Assembly (NCBI RefSeq): GCF_947581915.1
Contig: NZ_CANPWG010000060.1
Coordinates: forward strand, 62,001-126,000
Direction of reading: 5' to 3'
Source of the DNA: Candidatus Palauibacter scopulicola
GTDB lineage: Bacteria > Gemmatimonadota > Gemmatimonadetes > Palauibacterales > Palauibacteraceae
Length of the DNA stretch: 64,000 nucleotides
The notes below the pieces were generated by a model that worked only from the letters and a program-made list of their open reading frames with translations, did no database searches and was not told where the DNA came from. Of the stretch, positions 16,921 through 25,126 are shown piece after piece (the stretch's first letter is position 1; every line of letters begins with the position of its first letter). The translations under genes and the position numbers were made by a program.

Positions 16921-18429
16921 GTGAGCGGGAAAGCGGTGGTGATCGGGAGCGGTTTCGGCGGGCTGGCCGCGGCCATCCGTCTCCAGGCGGCCGGGGTTGC
17001 GACGACGCTCGTCGAGCAGCAACCGCAACTCGGCGGGCGCGCCGGACAGTTCCGCGATGCCGGCTACATCTTCGACACGGGCCCGTCCCTCATCACCGCG
17101 CCCAACCTCATCGACGATGTGTTCCGGGCGGCGGGCAAGCGGCTCTGGAACTACGTGTCGCTCGTGCCGCTCGACCCCTTCTACCGGGTCTGGTTCCACG
17201 ACGGAAGCCACCTCGACTACACCTCGGACCTCGAGCGGATGAAATCGGCGATGGCGGAGTTCGACCCGCGGGATGCGGAGCGTCTCGACGACTTTTTCGC
17301 CGCGCTCGCCCCCATCTACGACGCCGTCATCCGCGAGGGACTCGGGGCGCGACCGTTCGACACCCTCTCTTCGATGGCGGCCTTCGCACCCAGGGTCGTA
17401 CGCCTCCGTGCCTGGGAGCCCGTGGCACGCTTCGTCCGCCGCTACTTTCGCGACTGGCGACACCGGTTCCTGTACTCCTTCCACCCCCTCTTCCTCGGCG
17501 GCAGCCCGTTCCGCTCACCTTCGATCTACCTGATGATCCCCTATCTCGAGAAGGAGGGCGGGGTATGGTTCGCACGTGGCGGGATGTACAGCCTCGTGCA
17601 GGGGTTCGAGGCCCTCTTCCGCGACATCGGCGGGATCGTACGCACCGGGACGGCCGCGGTTCGCATCGAAGCGGAGGGGGGACGCACAACGGGAGTCCGG
17701 GTCGCCTGGGGCGATGATGATGAGAACCCCGCGGAAGCGCTCCTGCCCGCCGACATCGTGGTCAGCAACGCGGACATCGGCCATACCTACGGCGAACTCC
17801 TGGGTCACCTGCGGCGGCGACGCTGGACCGACCGCCGGCTCGCGCGAATGCACCAGTCGATGAGCTGTTTCCTCCTCTACCTGGGAGTCCGGCGCCAGTA
17901 CCCCGAGTTGTCGCATCACACGCTGATTCTGGGACCGCGCTATGAAGATCTCGTGCGCGACATCTTCGACCGAAAATCGCTGGCGGCCGACTTCAGCATG
18001 TACCTGCACGCCCCCACCCGCACGGACCCGTCGATGGCCCCTCCGGGGTGCGAGAGCCTCTACGTGCTGGTACCCGTGCCGAACGCCGCCTCGGGCATCG
18101 ACTGGGAGCGGGAGGCCGAACCCATGACCCGGAGGGTGATCGGGCGTCTCGAGACCTGGGGACTCGAGGGACTCGGGGATGCGATCGAAGTGAAGCATGT
18201 GTTCACCCCGGACAGGTTCCGCTCCGAGTACAACGCGACGCTCGGGAACGCGTTCGGCATCGAGCCGCGCCTCACGCAGACCGCCTGGTTCCGGCCCCAC
18301 AATCGAAGCGAGGAGTTGCGGGGGCTTTATCTTGTCGGTGCGGGCACGCATCCGGGGGCCGGAGTGCCGGGCGTGATCCTGTCGGCCGCCGCAACTTTCC
18401 ACTCGATCGCGGAGGACTTCGGCCTGTGA
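16921..18429 (+). CDS. crtI: Phytoene desaturase family FAD oxidoreductase
   Basis: A 502-residue CrtI-type enzyme. The FAD-binding motif is VIGSGFGGLAAAIRLQAAG at the N-terminus (residues ~7-25), followed by QLGGRAGQFRDAGYIFDTGPSLI; the C-terminal family signature is LVGAGTHPGAGVPGVILSA. It introduces double bonds into phytoene, giving neurosporene or lycopene, at the membrane surface. It lies 13 nt after the fused crtE-crtB gene and begins with GTG, as do the two preceding genes. It is the last gene of the carotenoid operon; the next gene is convergent, 6 nt away. The number of desaturation steps cannot be read from sequence. Confidence 0.9.
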   Translation: MSGKAVVIGSGFGGLAAAIRLQAAGVATTLVEQQPQLGGRAGQFRDAGYIFDTGPSLITAPNLIDDVFRAAGKRLWNYVSLVPLDPFYRVWFHDGSHLDYTSDLERMKSAMAEFDPRDAERLDDFFAALAPIYDAVIREGLGARPFDTLSSMAAFAPRVVRLRAWEPVARFVRRYFRDWRHRFLYSFHPLFLGGSPFRSPSIYLMIPYLEKEGGVWFARGGMYSLVQGFEALFRDIGGIVRTGTAAVRIEAEGGRTTGVRVAWGDDDENPAEALLPADIVVSNADIGHTYGELLGHLRRRRWTDRRLARMHQSMSCFLLYLGVRRQYPELSHHTLILGPRYEDLVRDIFDRKSLAADFSMYLHAPTRTDPSMAPPGCESLYVLVPVPNAASGIDWEREAEPMTRRVIGRLETWGLEGLGDAIEVKHVFTPDRFRSEYNATLGNAFGIEPRLTQTAWFRPHNRSEELRGLYLVGAGTHPGAGVPGVILSAAATFHSIAEDFGL

Positions 18430-18435
18430 GCGAGT

Positions 18436-19056
18436 CTACGCGACGCCCATGTGCCCCGGCGGGGGGGGCGGCTCCCAACCCGTCGCGGCGCGGCGCTCCT
18501 GCACGCAGCGCCTGAAGCGGAAGGCGTTCTCGGGCAGCGCGAAGTCCATGCCGTAGTGGTCGGGGCCCACGGCGTCGACCCGGGCCACGATCACGCCGAG
18601 GTCGTCCCGCTCCATCGCCTCGACGAACGCCTCTCCGAACGCCATCGGCGAATCGACGGACACCGCGTGCTCGATCCCCGCCCCGCGCGCGATCGCGGCG
18701 AGGTCCGTGACGCCCGAGGTGGTGTGCGACTCGAACCCTCCCGTCGAGAGGAGGCTCCCGTTGTCGAAGATGATGTGGAGGAAGTTCCGGGGCCGGTAGC
18801 GCGCGAGGGTGGTGAAGGTGCCGAGGTTCATCAGCGCCGATCCGTCCCCGTCCAGCACGATCACCTTCTCGTGCGGCAGATGGTTCGCGAGGCCGAGGCC
18901 GATCGACGAGGCGAGTCCCATCGCGTGCTGCAGGTAGAAGAAGTTCTCGCGGTGGCCGAGGTCGTACAGCTCCTGGGCGCAGGCCCCCATGATCGTGACG
19001 ACCAGCTTGTCCTCGATCTCCGGGTAGATCAGCTCCAGGCAGTCCGCCCGCTGCAT
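18436..19056 (-). CDS. TPP-dependent decarboxylase beta subunit (sulfopyruvate/phosphonopyruvate decarboxylase type)
   Basis: A 206-residue protein carrying the thiamine diphosphate-binding motif VIVLDGDGSALMNLGTF through HIIFDNGSL (GDG ... N). It corresponds to the C-terminal half of phosphonopyruvate decarboxylases and to ComE of sulfopyruvate decarboxylase. With the alpha subunit 37 nt upstream it should form a heteromer that decarboxylates a 3-sulfo- or 3-phosphono-pyruvate-like acid to the aldehyde. Which substrate is used cannot be decided from sequence; no pepM/phosphonate or sulfolactate genes are nearby. A GGAAGGAG ribosome site precedes the ATG. The gene is convergent with crtI. Confidence 0.8.
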   Translation of the reverse strand: MQRADCLELIYPEIEDKLVVTIMGACAQELYDLGHRENFFYLQHAMGLASSIGLGLANHLPHEKVIVLDGDGSALMNLGTFTTLARYRPRNFLHIIFDNGSLLSTGGFESHTTSGVTDLAAIARGAGIEHAVSVDSPMAFGEAFVEAMERDDLGVIVARVDAVGPDHYGMDFALPENAFRFRRCVQERRAATGWEPPPPPGHMGVA

Positions 19057-19093
19057 CAGCGCTCCTTCCCCCGGGTCGATCCGCCGTCCCGCA

Positions 19094-19603
19094 TCACACT
19101 TCCATCAGGTCGCGCGTCAGAAGCAGCGCGACCGGCGAGAGCGAACTCTGCGACAGCGTGTAGGCCTCGGCGATCTCCCTGGCGACGAGCGCCGGATCTC
19201 TCGCGTGGTGGTAGGGGATGTTGAGCGCCTGGAGCAACCCCTCCGTCACGATCCCGCCGCGAGTGTGCCACGGGTACGGCTCGCCCCAGTGCCCCCGGAC
19301 CGCGATGAGCATGCAGAGGGGTACGGAGTAGAGCTGGGCGAGGGAGATGATCCCGTTCATCGCCGCGAAGAAGCCGTGGTTCTGCATGAGCAGGATGTGC
19401 GGTTCGCCGGCGAAGTACGCCCCCGCCGCGATTCCGACCGCCTCCTCCTCCTTGGCGACCTGGATGAGATCGACCTCGGGATCGTCCTCGGCGCGCTGCA
19501 GGAGGAGACCGAGCCAGGTCTCCGGCAGGGCGGAGATGCTCCGGATGCCGGCGGCCTTGATCCCGTCGAAGACGGCCTTCGAGTTCTCGTAGGAGACGGT
19601 CAT
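19094..19603 (-). CDS. TPP-dependent decarboxylase alpha subunit (sulfopyruvate/phosphonopyruvate decarboxylase type)
   Basis: A 169-residue protein similar to ComD and to the N-terminal pyrimidine-binding half of phosphonopyruvate decarboxylase: a conserved glutamate in KEEEAVGIAAGAYFAGE, then LLMQNHGFFAAMNGI and HWGEPYPWHTRGG. It pairs with the beta subunit downstream; subunits split in this way are typical of sulfopyruvate decarboxylases. The start ATG at 19601-19603 begins the conserved MTVSYENSKAVFDGIK region; the frame upstream is open but not conserved-looking. It is divergent from the nitrile hydratase operon, with 169 bp between. Confidence 0.8.
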   Translation of the reverse strand: MTVSYENSKAVFDGIKAAGIRSISALPETWLGLLLQRAEDDPEVDLIQVAKEEEAVGIAAGAYFAGEPHILLMQNHGFFAAMNGIISLAQLYSVPLCMLIAVRGHWGEPYPWHTRGGIVTEGLLQALNIPYHHARDPALVAREIAEAYTLSQSSLSPVALLLTRDLMEV

Positions 19604-19772
19604 GCGCCGAAGGGTGCGGGCGGGAACCCGGATGGCGCAATCCCCGCCGTTCGAACAACGTTCAGACGTGGCTTTCGACCTGATTTCGGGCTTCTTTCCG
19701 CCGCTTCGCCGTGGCGAGGCCGTTGCGCGGTCCAGCAGCCCGTGAACACCATGAACGGAGCAAGGAGTGCGT
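19604..19772. promoter_or_regulatory. Divergent promoter region, decarboxylase/nitrile hydratase
   Basis: A 169-bp spacer carries the promoters of the leftward decarboxylase pair and the rightward nitrile hydratase operon. An AAGGAG ribosome site lies at 19762-19767. No clear -10/-35 pair or operator was recognised. Confidence 0.35.
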
Positions 19773-20573
19773 ATGGACGAATCGGAAGGGCGGCCGGTCG
19801 ACCGGCGCGGATTCATCAGGGACGCGGCCGTGGGAGCGGCCGCGTTCGCCACCCCGGGAAAGCTGATGGCTGAGCAGCCGGAGTCCCCCCACGCCCACGA
19901 GACCGGGCACGGACACGACCACGGGCACGACCACGGGCACGATCATGACCACCAGGACGTGCCGCCGGACATCGCCCTCCGGGTGCGGGCGCTGGAGTCC
20001 GTCCTCGTGGAGAAGGGGATGGTGGATTCGGCGGCGCTGGACGAGATCGTCGACACGTACGAGAACCGGATCGGCCCGCGGAACGGAGCCGAGGTGGTCG
20101 CGCGCGCGTGGGTCGATCCCGCGTACCGCGAGCGGCTCCTGGCGGATGGGACCGCGGCGATCGGCGAACTCGGCTATCTCGGCGGTCAGGGCGAGCACAT
20201 GAAGGTGGTGGCGAACACCCCGGAGGTGCACAACCTCGTCGTCTGCACGCTGTGCTCGTGCTACCCGTGGCCGACGCTGGGCCTGCCCCCCGTGTGGTAC
20301 AAGTCTGCCCCCTTCCGGGCGCGGGCGGTCATCGAGCCGCGCGCCGTGCTGAGCGAGTTCGGCCTCGACGTGCCCGAGGATGTCGAGGTCCGCGTCTGGG
20401 ACAGCACCGCGGAGATCCGCTATCTCGTGCTCCCGGAGCGGCCCGCCGGCACCGAGGACATGAGCGAAGAGGAACTGGCGGGGATCGTCAGCCGCGACTC
20501 GATGATCGGCGTGGCCCGGGTCGAGGCGCCGGCGGGAGGCCAGTCCGGAGACCCGGCGGGAGGCGACCGGTGA
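19773..20573 (+). CDS. nthA: Nitrile hydratase alpha subunit, cobalt type, with N-terminal twin-arginine-like extension
   Basis: A 266-residue alpha subunit. The metal site is C158-T-L-C161-S-C163; threonine at the second position marks the cobalt type. [19 protein letters not shown] (65-83) is the usual start of the fold and [20 protein letters not shown] follows the metal site. The enzyme hydrates nitriles to amides. Before the fold lies an unusual extension: [19 protein letters not shown] (residues 10-28), like a Tat signal, then a His/Gly/Asp-rich tract (40-60) that could bind cobalt. The start is the ATG at 19773, with AAGGAG 6 nt upstream. It is first of a three-gene operon and its stop overlaps the beta-subunit start. 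Usual alpha subunits are ~200 residues and cytosolic. Confidence 0.9.
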   Translation: MDESEGRPVDRRGFIRDAAVGAAAFATPGKLMAEQPESPHAHETGHGHDHGHDHGHDHDHQDVPPDIALRVRALESVLVEKGMVDSAALDEIVDTYENRIGPRNGAEVVARAWVDPAYRERLLADGTAAIGELGYLGGQGEHMKVVANTPEVHNLVVCTLCSCYPWPTLGLPPVWYKSAPFRARAVIEPRAVLSEFGLDVPEDVEVRVWDSTAEIRYLVLPERPAGTEDMSEEELAGIVSRDSMIGVARVEAPAGGQSGDPAGGDR

Positions 20574-21226
20574 ACACGGTCCACGACATGGGCGGCATGG
20601 ACGGCTTCGGTCCGATCGAGCCCGAGGAGAACGAACCCGTCTTCCACCACCGCTGGGAAGGGCGCGTGTACGCGCTCACCAGGGCGGTCGGTCCGTGGGG
20701 CCGGGGGCGCGAATGGCCCTCCTTCCGCTACACGCTCGAGAGCATCCCCCCGGTCGAGTACCTCAGCATGTCCTACTACGAGCGCTGGTTCCGGATGATG
20801 ACGACCCGGCTGCTCGTGAGCGGTCTGATCTCCGAGACCGAGCTGGAGACGGGTTACCCGGATCCGGGGGCGCCGCGGCCGCAGCGGCTCCCGCCTTCGA
20901 ACACCGGGGCGCCGGGCGCCGGGCTCCTCGACATGGATGTACCCGCCCGCTTCGCGCCGAACGACCGGGTGCGCGCGCGCAACCTCCACCCGCGCGGCCA
21001 TACGCGGCAGCCGCGCTACGTCCGCGGGCGGCAGGGAACCGTGGTCGAGGACTACGGCGTCTACGCGCTGCAGGACACGGACGCGGACGGACGGCGTCCC
21101 CTGGACCGCCGCCCGCAACACGTCTACTCCGTGCGCTTCGAGGCGCGGGAACTGTGGGGCGAGCGGGCCGGCGCCGGCGACGCGATCTACGTCGACCTGT
21201 GGGAAGACTACCTGGAGCCGGCGTGA
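20570..21226 (+). CDS. nthB: Nitrile hydratase beta subunit
   Basis: A 218-residue beta subunit. The N-terminus [19 protein letters not shown] and the following [18 protein letters not shown] are highly characteristic. The C-terminal SH3-like domain includes [30 protein letters not shown] and [14 protein letters not shown]. It pairs with the alpha subunit to form the active site cavity. The start GTG overlaps the alpha TGA (GTGA), and its own TGA overlaps the accessory gene ATG (TGATG). The spacing suggests stoichiometric coupled translation. Confidence 0.93.
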   Translation: MNTVHDMGGMDGFGPIEPEENEPVFHHRWEGRVYALTRAVGPWGRGREWPSFRYTLESIPPVEYLSMSYYERWFRMMTTRLLVSGLISETELETGYPDPGAPRPQRLPPSNTGAPGAGLLDMDVPARFAPNDRVRARNLHPRGHTRQPRYVRGRQGTVVEDYGVYALQDTDADGRRPLDRRPQHVYSVRFEARELWGERAGAGDAIYVDLWEDYLEPA

Positions 21227-21633
21227 TGACGAGCGCCGGGCGGGGCGGGGCCGGAGGGGGCGGGGCCGAACGCGTCGACGCCGAACGTCTCGCGGCGCTC
21301 CCTCCGCTGCCCGCGGACGAGGACGGCCCGGTGTTCGAGGCGCCGTGGCAGGCGCAGGCCTTCGCGCTCGCGGTGAAGCTCTCCGAGGAGGGTCACTTCA
21401 CCTGGAAGGAGTGGGCCGGGACGCTCGCCGACGAACTCGCCGAGGCGGAGGCCCGCGGCGAGCCGGACGACGGCTCCCGGTACTACCACCACTGGGTCGC
21501 CGCCCTCGAACGGCTCGTCGTCGACCGCCGGCTCAGCTCCGCCGCGGCCCTCGACGATCGCAAGGAGGCGTGGGCGGACGCCTACCGCCACACCCCCCAC
21601 GGCCAACCCGTCGAACTGCGCCGCACTCCCTAG
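21226..21633 (+). CDS. Nitrile hydratase accessory protein (activator, beta-N-terminal-like)
   Basis: A 135-residue protein with a GPVFEAPWQAQAFALAVKLSEEGHFTWKEWA segment and SRYYHHWVAALERLVVDR, the signature of nitrile hydratase accessory/activator proteins related to the beta subunit N-terminus and needed for cobalt insertion or subunit exchange. Position third in the operon, with TGATG overlap, supports this. The N-terminal ~18 residues are Gly/Ala-rich and not conserved-looking; a GTG at 21223 is an alternative start. Its 3' end overlaps that of the convergent CapA-like gene by 4 nt. Confidence 0.85.
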   Translation: MTSAGRGGAGGGGAERVDAERLAALPPLPADEDGPVFEAPWQAQAFALAVKLSEEGHFTWKEWAGTLADELAEAEARGEPDDGSRYYHHWVAALERLVVDRRLSSAAALDDRKEAWADAYRHTPHGQPVELRRTP

Positions 21634-23039
21634 CGCCGCCAGACGCCGACGCCGTTCTCATACGTGATTTCGGTGCCGTAGGGGCGTGACAGTTCGGCGA
21701 GGTGCTCGATGATCTGGCGGCCCAGTTCCTCGGGCGCGATCCGCGGCGTCCCCCGCCGTCCGCGCGGCGCCTTCCAGCTGAGTTCGATCGGGTGGAAGAT
21801 GATTTCGACCACCTCTTCTCCCTCGAAGGTCGCGACCGGAACGACGCTCTCGTACCACTCGGACCCGATGGGGAAGCCCGTCGTGGGGTTGCCGTCCTCG
21901 TCCACCTGGAAGCGCGTGTCGTAGATCTCCGACGCGAGCCGGTCGAGCGGGATCCCGTAGCGGTCGCGCTGATCGGAGGGCATGGGGTCGATCGTCTCGT
22001 TCTGGAAGATGAAGTTCGCCAGCGAGTAGAAGATCGGCCGGCCCCGGTAGATCTCCACGCCGCGGAGCTGGTGCGGCCCGTGGATGATGAACGTATCCGC
22101 CCCCTCGTCGATCGTCTGCCGCGCGAACTCCTCCATCCACGCCGGCGCCGTCACGAAGGCGTTGCCCGGCTCGTGCGAGTGGCTGTTCACGACGACGTAG
22201 TCGGCCTGGTCCGTGGCGTTCCGCACCTCGTGCAGGACGCGCTCGCGGTCCTCGTCGTTGAGCGACACGGTCGCGCGGTCCTCGTCGCCGGGGAACACGG
22301 TGGAACCGAATACGCGGACGGGCGCGTCCGGGTCGTCCGACACGTTCGCGCCCTGCCGGCGCGCCACATCCCGCAGCGCGGCCATCGTCTCCGGCGATCC
22401 CTCGTAGCGCGTGCTCAGCCGCAGCGGGTTCAGCCCCGGCCGCCCCTGCACGGTGGGCCCGGTCTTGCCGGCGCGCGACATCGGCGTGAAGGTCGACGCC
22501 ATCCCGATGAGCGCGATCCGGCCCTTCGGCGTCTCGAGATATCCGGGACGGCTGGCCCAGCCCAGGTTCTCGCCCGTTCCCGAGTGGATGAGGCCCCACT
22601 CGTCCATCAGCCGGTTCGTGAGGCGCATGCCCTCGACCCCGTAGTCCGTCGAGTGGTTGTTCGCCCGGTTGTAGAGGTTGAACCCCATGTCCACGAGATC
22701 CTTGAGCGTCTCGGGCGAACCCACCTCGTAGTTCCCGCCGTTCTCCGCCGCCGGCCAGCCCGTGAACTCCTGCAGCCGGAACACGGACTGCTCGAGGTTC
22801 AGAAAGGCGGCATCCGTCGCGCGGATGATGTTGGCGAGGTCGTGAAAACCCGGGTCGCCGGGGTGATCGAACGGCGCCGTGCGCCGGTTCATGATCACAT
22901 CCCCCACCGCGGACAGCGTCCAGCGCGTCTCGGAATCGATCGGCGAAAGGCTCTGCGCTCGGATTTTCGACCCGATGGCCGGGGCCAGGGCGGCAAGAGA
23001 TAGAACGAAGCAGAGAGCGAGAAGAGCGGGGCGGCGCAT
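21630..23039 (-). CDS. CapA family (poly-gamma-glutamate biosynthesis-like) exported protein
   Basis: A 469-residue protein with a Sec signal (residues 1-28). CapA metallophosphatase-like features: LSAVGDVIMNRRTAP, DAAFLNLEQSVF, GFNLYNRANNHSTDYG, RIALIGMAST, VVNSHSHEPGN, and the FIIHGPHQLRGVEIYRGRPIFYSLANFIF stretch. By family it has a calcineurin-like fold and is linked to poly-gamma-glutamate capsule assembly, but no capB/capC partners are present, so the actual role is open. A ribosome site AGGAGGACCC lies just upstream of the ATG. A long palindrome (23053-23212) begins 13 bp upstream of the start. Confidence 0.8.
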   Translation of the reverse strand: MRRPALLALCFVLSLAALAPAIGSKIRAQSLSPIDSETRWTLSAVGDVIMNRRTAPFDHPGDPGFHDLANIIRATDAAFLNLEQSVFRLQEFTGWPAAENGGNYEVGSPETLKDLVDMGFNLYNRANNHSTDYGVEGMRLTNRLMDEWGLIHSGTGENLGWASRPGYLETPKGRIALIGMASTFTPMSRAGKTGPTVQGRPGLNPLRLSTRYEGSPETMAALRDVARRQGANVSDDPDAPVRVFGSTVFPGDEDRATVSLNDEDRERVLHEVRNATDQADYVVVNSHSHEPGNAFVTAPAWMEEFARQTIDEGADTFIIHGPHQLRGVEIYRGRPIFYSLANFIFQNETIDPMPSDQRDRYGIPLDRLASEIYDTRFQVDEDGNPTTGFPIGSEWYESVVPVATFEGEEVVEIIFHPIELSWKAPRGRRGTPRIAPEELGRQIIEHLAELSRPYGTEITYENGVGVWRR

Positions 23040-23052
23040 AGGGTCCTCCTAG

Positions 23053-23212
23053 TGTGGTATCGCAGAAGCCCACGGCCATTCGAGCGCCGATGCATCCGCC
23101 CCTGCGGCGTTGCTCCTCCTCTCGCAATAGCTCTGCTATTCCTCGTCGGAGCGCCTTGCAGAGATCGGCGCCTCGGCGCTCTCGGTGGCTCGCGGACTTC
23201 TGCGACACCACA
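23053..23212. repeat. Long imperfect palindrome, family member 1
   Basis: A 160-bp element bounded by 16-bp inverted arms (23053-23068 and 23197-23212, 15 of 16 matching). Further complementary blocks continue inwards (for example GAGCGCCGA against TCGGCGCTC), giving a long hairpin. It shares internal words and architecture with 35571-35747. It lies between capA and hipB. It could be a non-autonomous mobile repeat or a structured transcript. Confidence 0.6.
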
Positions 23213-23364
23213 CCAATGACGTGCCGGGGCATCCATGCCTCTCACCAACGTACGGAAAGCACCGATACGCGCGCATGCGCCGGCGGCGCGCAGAATGCTG
23301 CGAACGGAACGGCCGTGCTGCGCGGGCACTGCGATGATGGATCGTTATTATGCGTCGTATACGG

Positions 23365-23407
23365 CGCGTTATATGTGTATTTGCTGTAAACACGCCATAT
23401 GTTGCGT
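23365..23407. promoter_or_regulatory. AT-rich imperfect palindrome, candidate hipBA operator/promoter
   Basis: A sharply AT-richer stretch upstream of hipB with imperfect dyad symmetry: CGCGTTATATGTGTATTTG opposite TAAACACGCCATATGTTGCG, sharing CGC, ATATG and GTGT/ACAC half-sites. HipB proteins autoregulate through such palindromes; the assignment is by position. Confidence 0.35.
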
Positions 23408-23510
23408 AATGGACGCAGACACGCTCCGTGCCTAGATTGGCTTCGTTTACGCGTCACCAAGACAGGGCGCGCTTGGCCATGGACCACGAATCGGACTGGA
23501 GCGCCGGCAC

Positions 23511-23837
23511 ATGGGAACCATCGTCGCCACGAGCCGCACACCGGATGTGATGCGGGAACTGGGCGCGCGGCTCAAGGCGTTGCGCCTCCGCCAGAACCTT
23601 CGCGTGAAGGATCTGGCCGCCCGTGCCGGAGTCGGAGCCCGAACGATCGACCGGGTGGAGGCCGGGCACAGCGTGGGCACGGAGACGCTGGTGCGGATCA
23701 TGCGCGGCCTGGGGCGGGTCCAGGCGTTCGAGGCCCTTATCCCGCCTCTGGAGCCATCCCCCTATGAGATCGAGCAACTGAAGGGCAAGGTGCGCCAGCG
23801 GGCGTCCGGACGACCGCCGCCGGAGCCGGCTTCGTGA
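23511..23837 (+). CDS. hipB: HipB-type antitoxin, XRE-family HTH
   Basis: A 108-residue protein with an XRE helix-turn-helix (LGARLKALRLRQNLRVKDLAARAGVGARTIDRVEAG, residues ~17-52). It binds its own promoter and neutralises the HipA kinase. The C-terminal half ends in a flexible Pro/Arg-rich tail (residues ~90-108). Its TGA overlaps the hipA GTG by 4 nt, the standard arrangement. An AT-rich dyad upstream is the likely operator. Confidence 0.85.
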   Translation: MGTIVATSRTPDVMRELGARLKALRLRQNLRVKDLAARAGVGARTIDRVEAGHSVGTETLVRIMRGLGRVQAFEALIPPLEPSPYEIEQLKGKVRQRASGRPPPEPAS

Positions 23838-25126
23838 ACGGATACACCACGGTCGGCGTGCAACTGTGGGGACGCGACGTCGGTCTCCTCCTCGAAACGG
23901 ACGACGGGCGGATCACGTTCGAGTACGACCGCGCGTTCCGGGATTCCGGACTCGAGATCTCGCCGATTCACCTGCCGCTTGATCGCTTGGGACCGGTCTC
24001 CTTCCCCGAACTCGCCGGCAGGCCCGCGTTCCTGGGACTCCCCGGAGTGTTCGCCGATGCGCTGCCGGACCGTTTCGGCAACGCCGTGATCCGACGCTAT
24101 TTCGAGGCGCGGGGGCGCCCGGAGGACGCATTGTCGCCGCTCCAGCGGCTGCTCTACGTGGGAGATCGCGCGATGGGCGCGCTGGAGTTTCAGCCTGCGC
24201 ACGACCCCGGCCCGGGCACCGAGGAGGCGTTGGAGGTGCAAGCGCTCGTCGACCAGGCGCGACGCGTGATCGAGGGGGATGTCTCGGTCGCGGTGCCGGA
24301 AATGATGCAGGTGGGAGGAAGCGCGGGCGGTGCCCGGCCCAAGGCGCTGATTCGCTGGGATCGCGAAACGGGCCGCGTGCGATCGGGCTTCGCGCATCCA
24401 GAAGCCGGCGAAGAACTGTGGCTCATCAAGTTCGACGGCGTGAGCCGGGACGCGTCGGGGCTGGGCATGCGCACCCACCGACACCCCGGTCCCTGGGGTC
24501 GCGTCGAATACGCCTATTCCCGCATGGCGCGAGACGCCGGGATCCGGATGGCGAAGACCCACCTGCTGCGCGACGGCGATCTGGCCCACTTCATGACGCG
24601 ACGCTTCGACCGCACCGATTTCGGACGACTCCACCTGCACAGCCTCGGTGGCTTGCAGCACATCGACTTCAACGACCAGTTCGTGTTCAGCTACGAAGGC
24701 TGGTTCGACACGATCCGTGCCTTGGATCTGGGGCAGCCATCGGTGAACGAGGCGTTCCGGCGCATGGTGTTCAACGTGGCGACGGTCAACTTCGACGACC
24801 ACGTCAAGAACTTCGGGTTTCTCATGGATCCGAGCGGCCGCTGGCGGCTCGCGCCCGCCTACGACCTGACGTACGCGGAGAACGACACGTGGACGCGGCA
24901 GCACCAGATGTCGGTCAACGGGCGCTTCCGCAGCATCACGCGGACGGACTTGCTCCGTGTGGGACGCACGTTCGACGTCCCGGCCGACGGAAGACGCATC
25001 ATCGAGCAGGTGATCGAGGCGCTGGACGGCTGGTCGGCCTACGCCGATGCGGCAGGCGTCCCGGAGGACATGGCAACCTTCCTGGACGACCGTTTCGAGC
25101 GAGAGATCGGAGTCAGCCGCTCATGA
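23834..25126 (+). CDS. hipA: HipA-type serine/threonine kinase toxin
   Basis: A 430-residue kinase of the HipA family. HipA phosphorylates glutamyl-tRNA synthetase or other translation factors to stop growth. Visible features: N-terminal subdomain LPDRFGNAVIRRYF (~75-90), P-loop-like GGSAGGARPKALI, WLIKFDG, the HFMTRRFDR segment, catalytic loop NFDDHVKNFGFL (Asp and Asn present) and the metal-binding LAPAYDLTY. All kinase landmarks are intact, so the toxin should be active. It starts with a GTG overlapping the hipB stop. Its 3' end overlaps the convergent PHP metallohydrolase gene by 6 nt. Confidence 0.88.
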   Translation: MNGYTTVGVQLWGRDVGLLLETDDGRITFEYDRAFRDSGLEISPIHLPLDRLGPVSFPELAGRPAFLGLPGVFADALPDRFGNAVIRRYFEARGRPEDALSPLQRLLYVGDRAMGALEFQPAHDPGPGTEEALEVQALVDQARRVIEGDVSVAVPEMMQVGGSAGGARPKALIRWDRETGRVRSGFAHPEAGEELWLIKFDGVSRDASGLGMRTHRHPGPWGRVEYAYSRMARDAGIRMAKTHLLRDGDLAHFMTRRFDRTDFGRLHLHSLGGLQHIDFNDQFVFSYEGWFDTIRALDLGQPSVNEAFRRMVFNVATVNFDDHVKNFGFLMDPSGRWRLAPAYDLTYAENDTWTRQHQMSVNGRFRSITRTDLLRVGRTFDVPADGRRIIEQVIEALDGWSAYADAAGVPEDMATFLDDRFEREIGVSRS

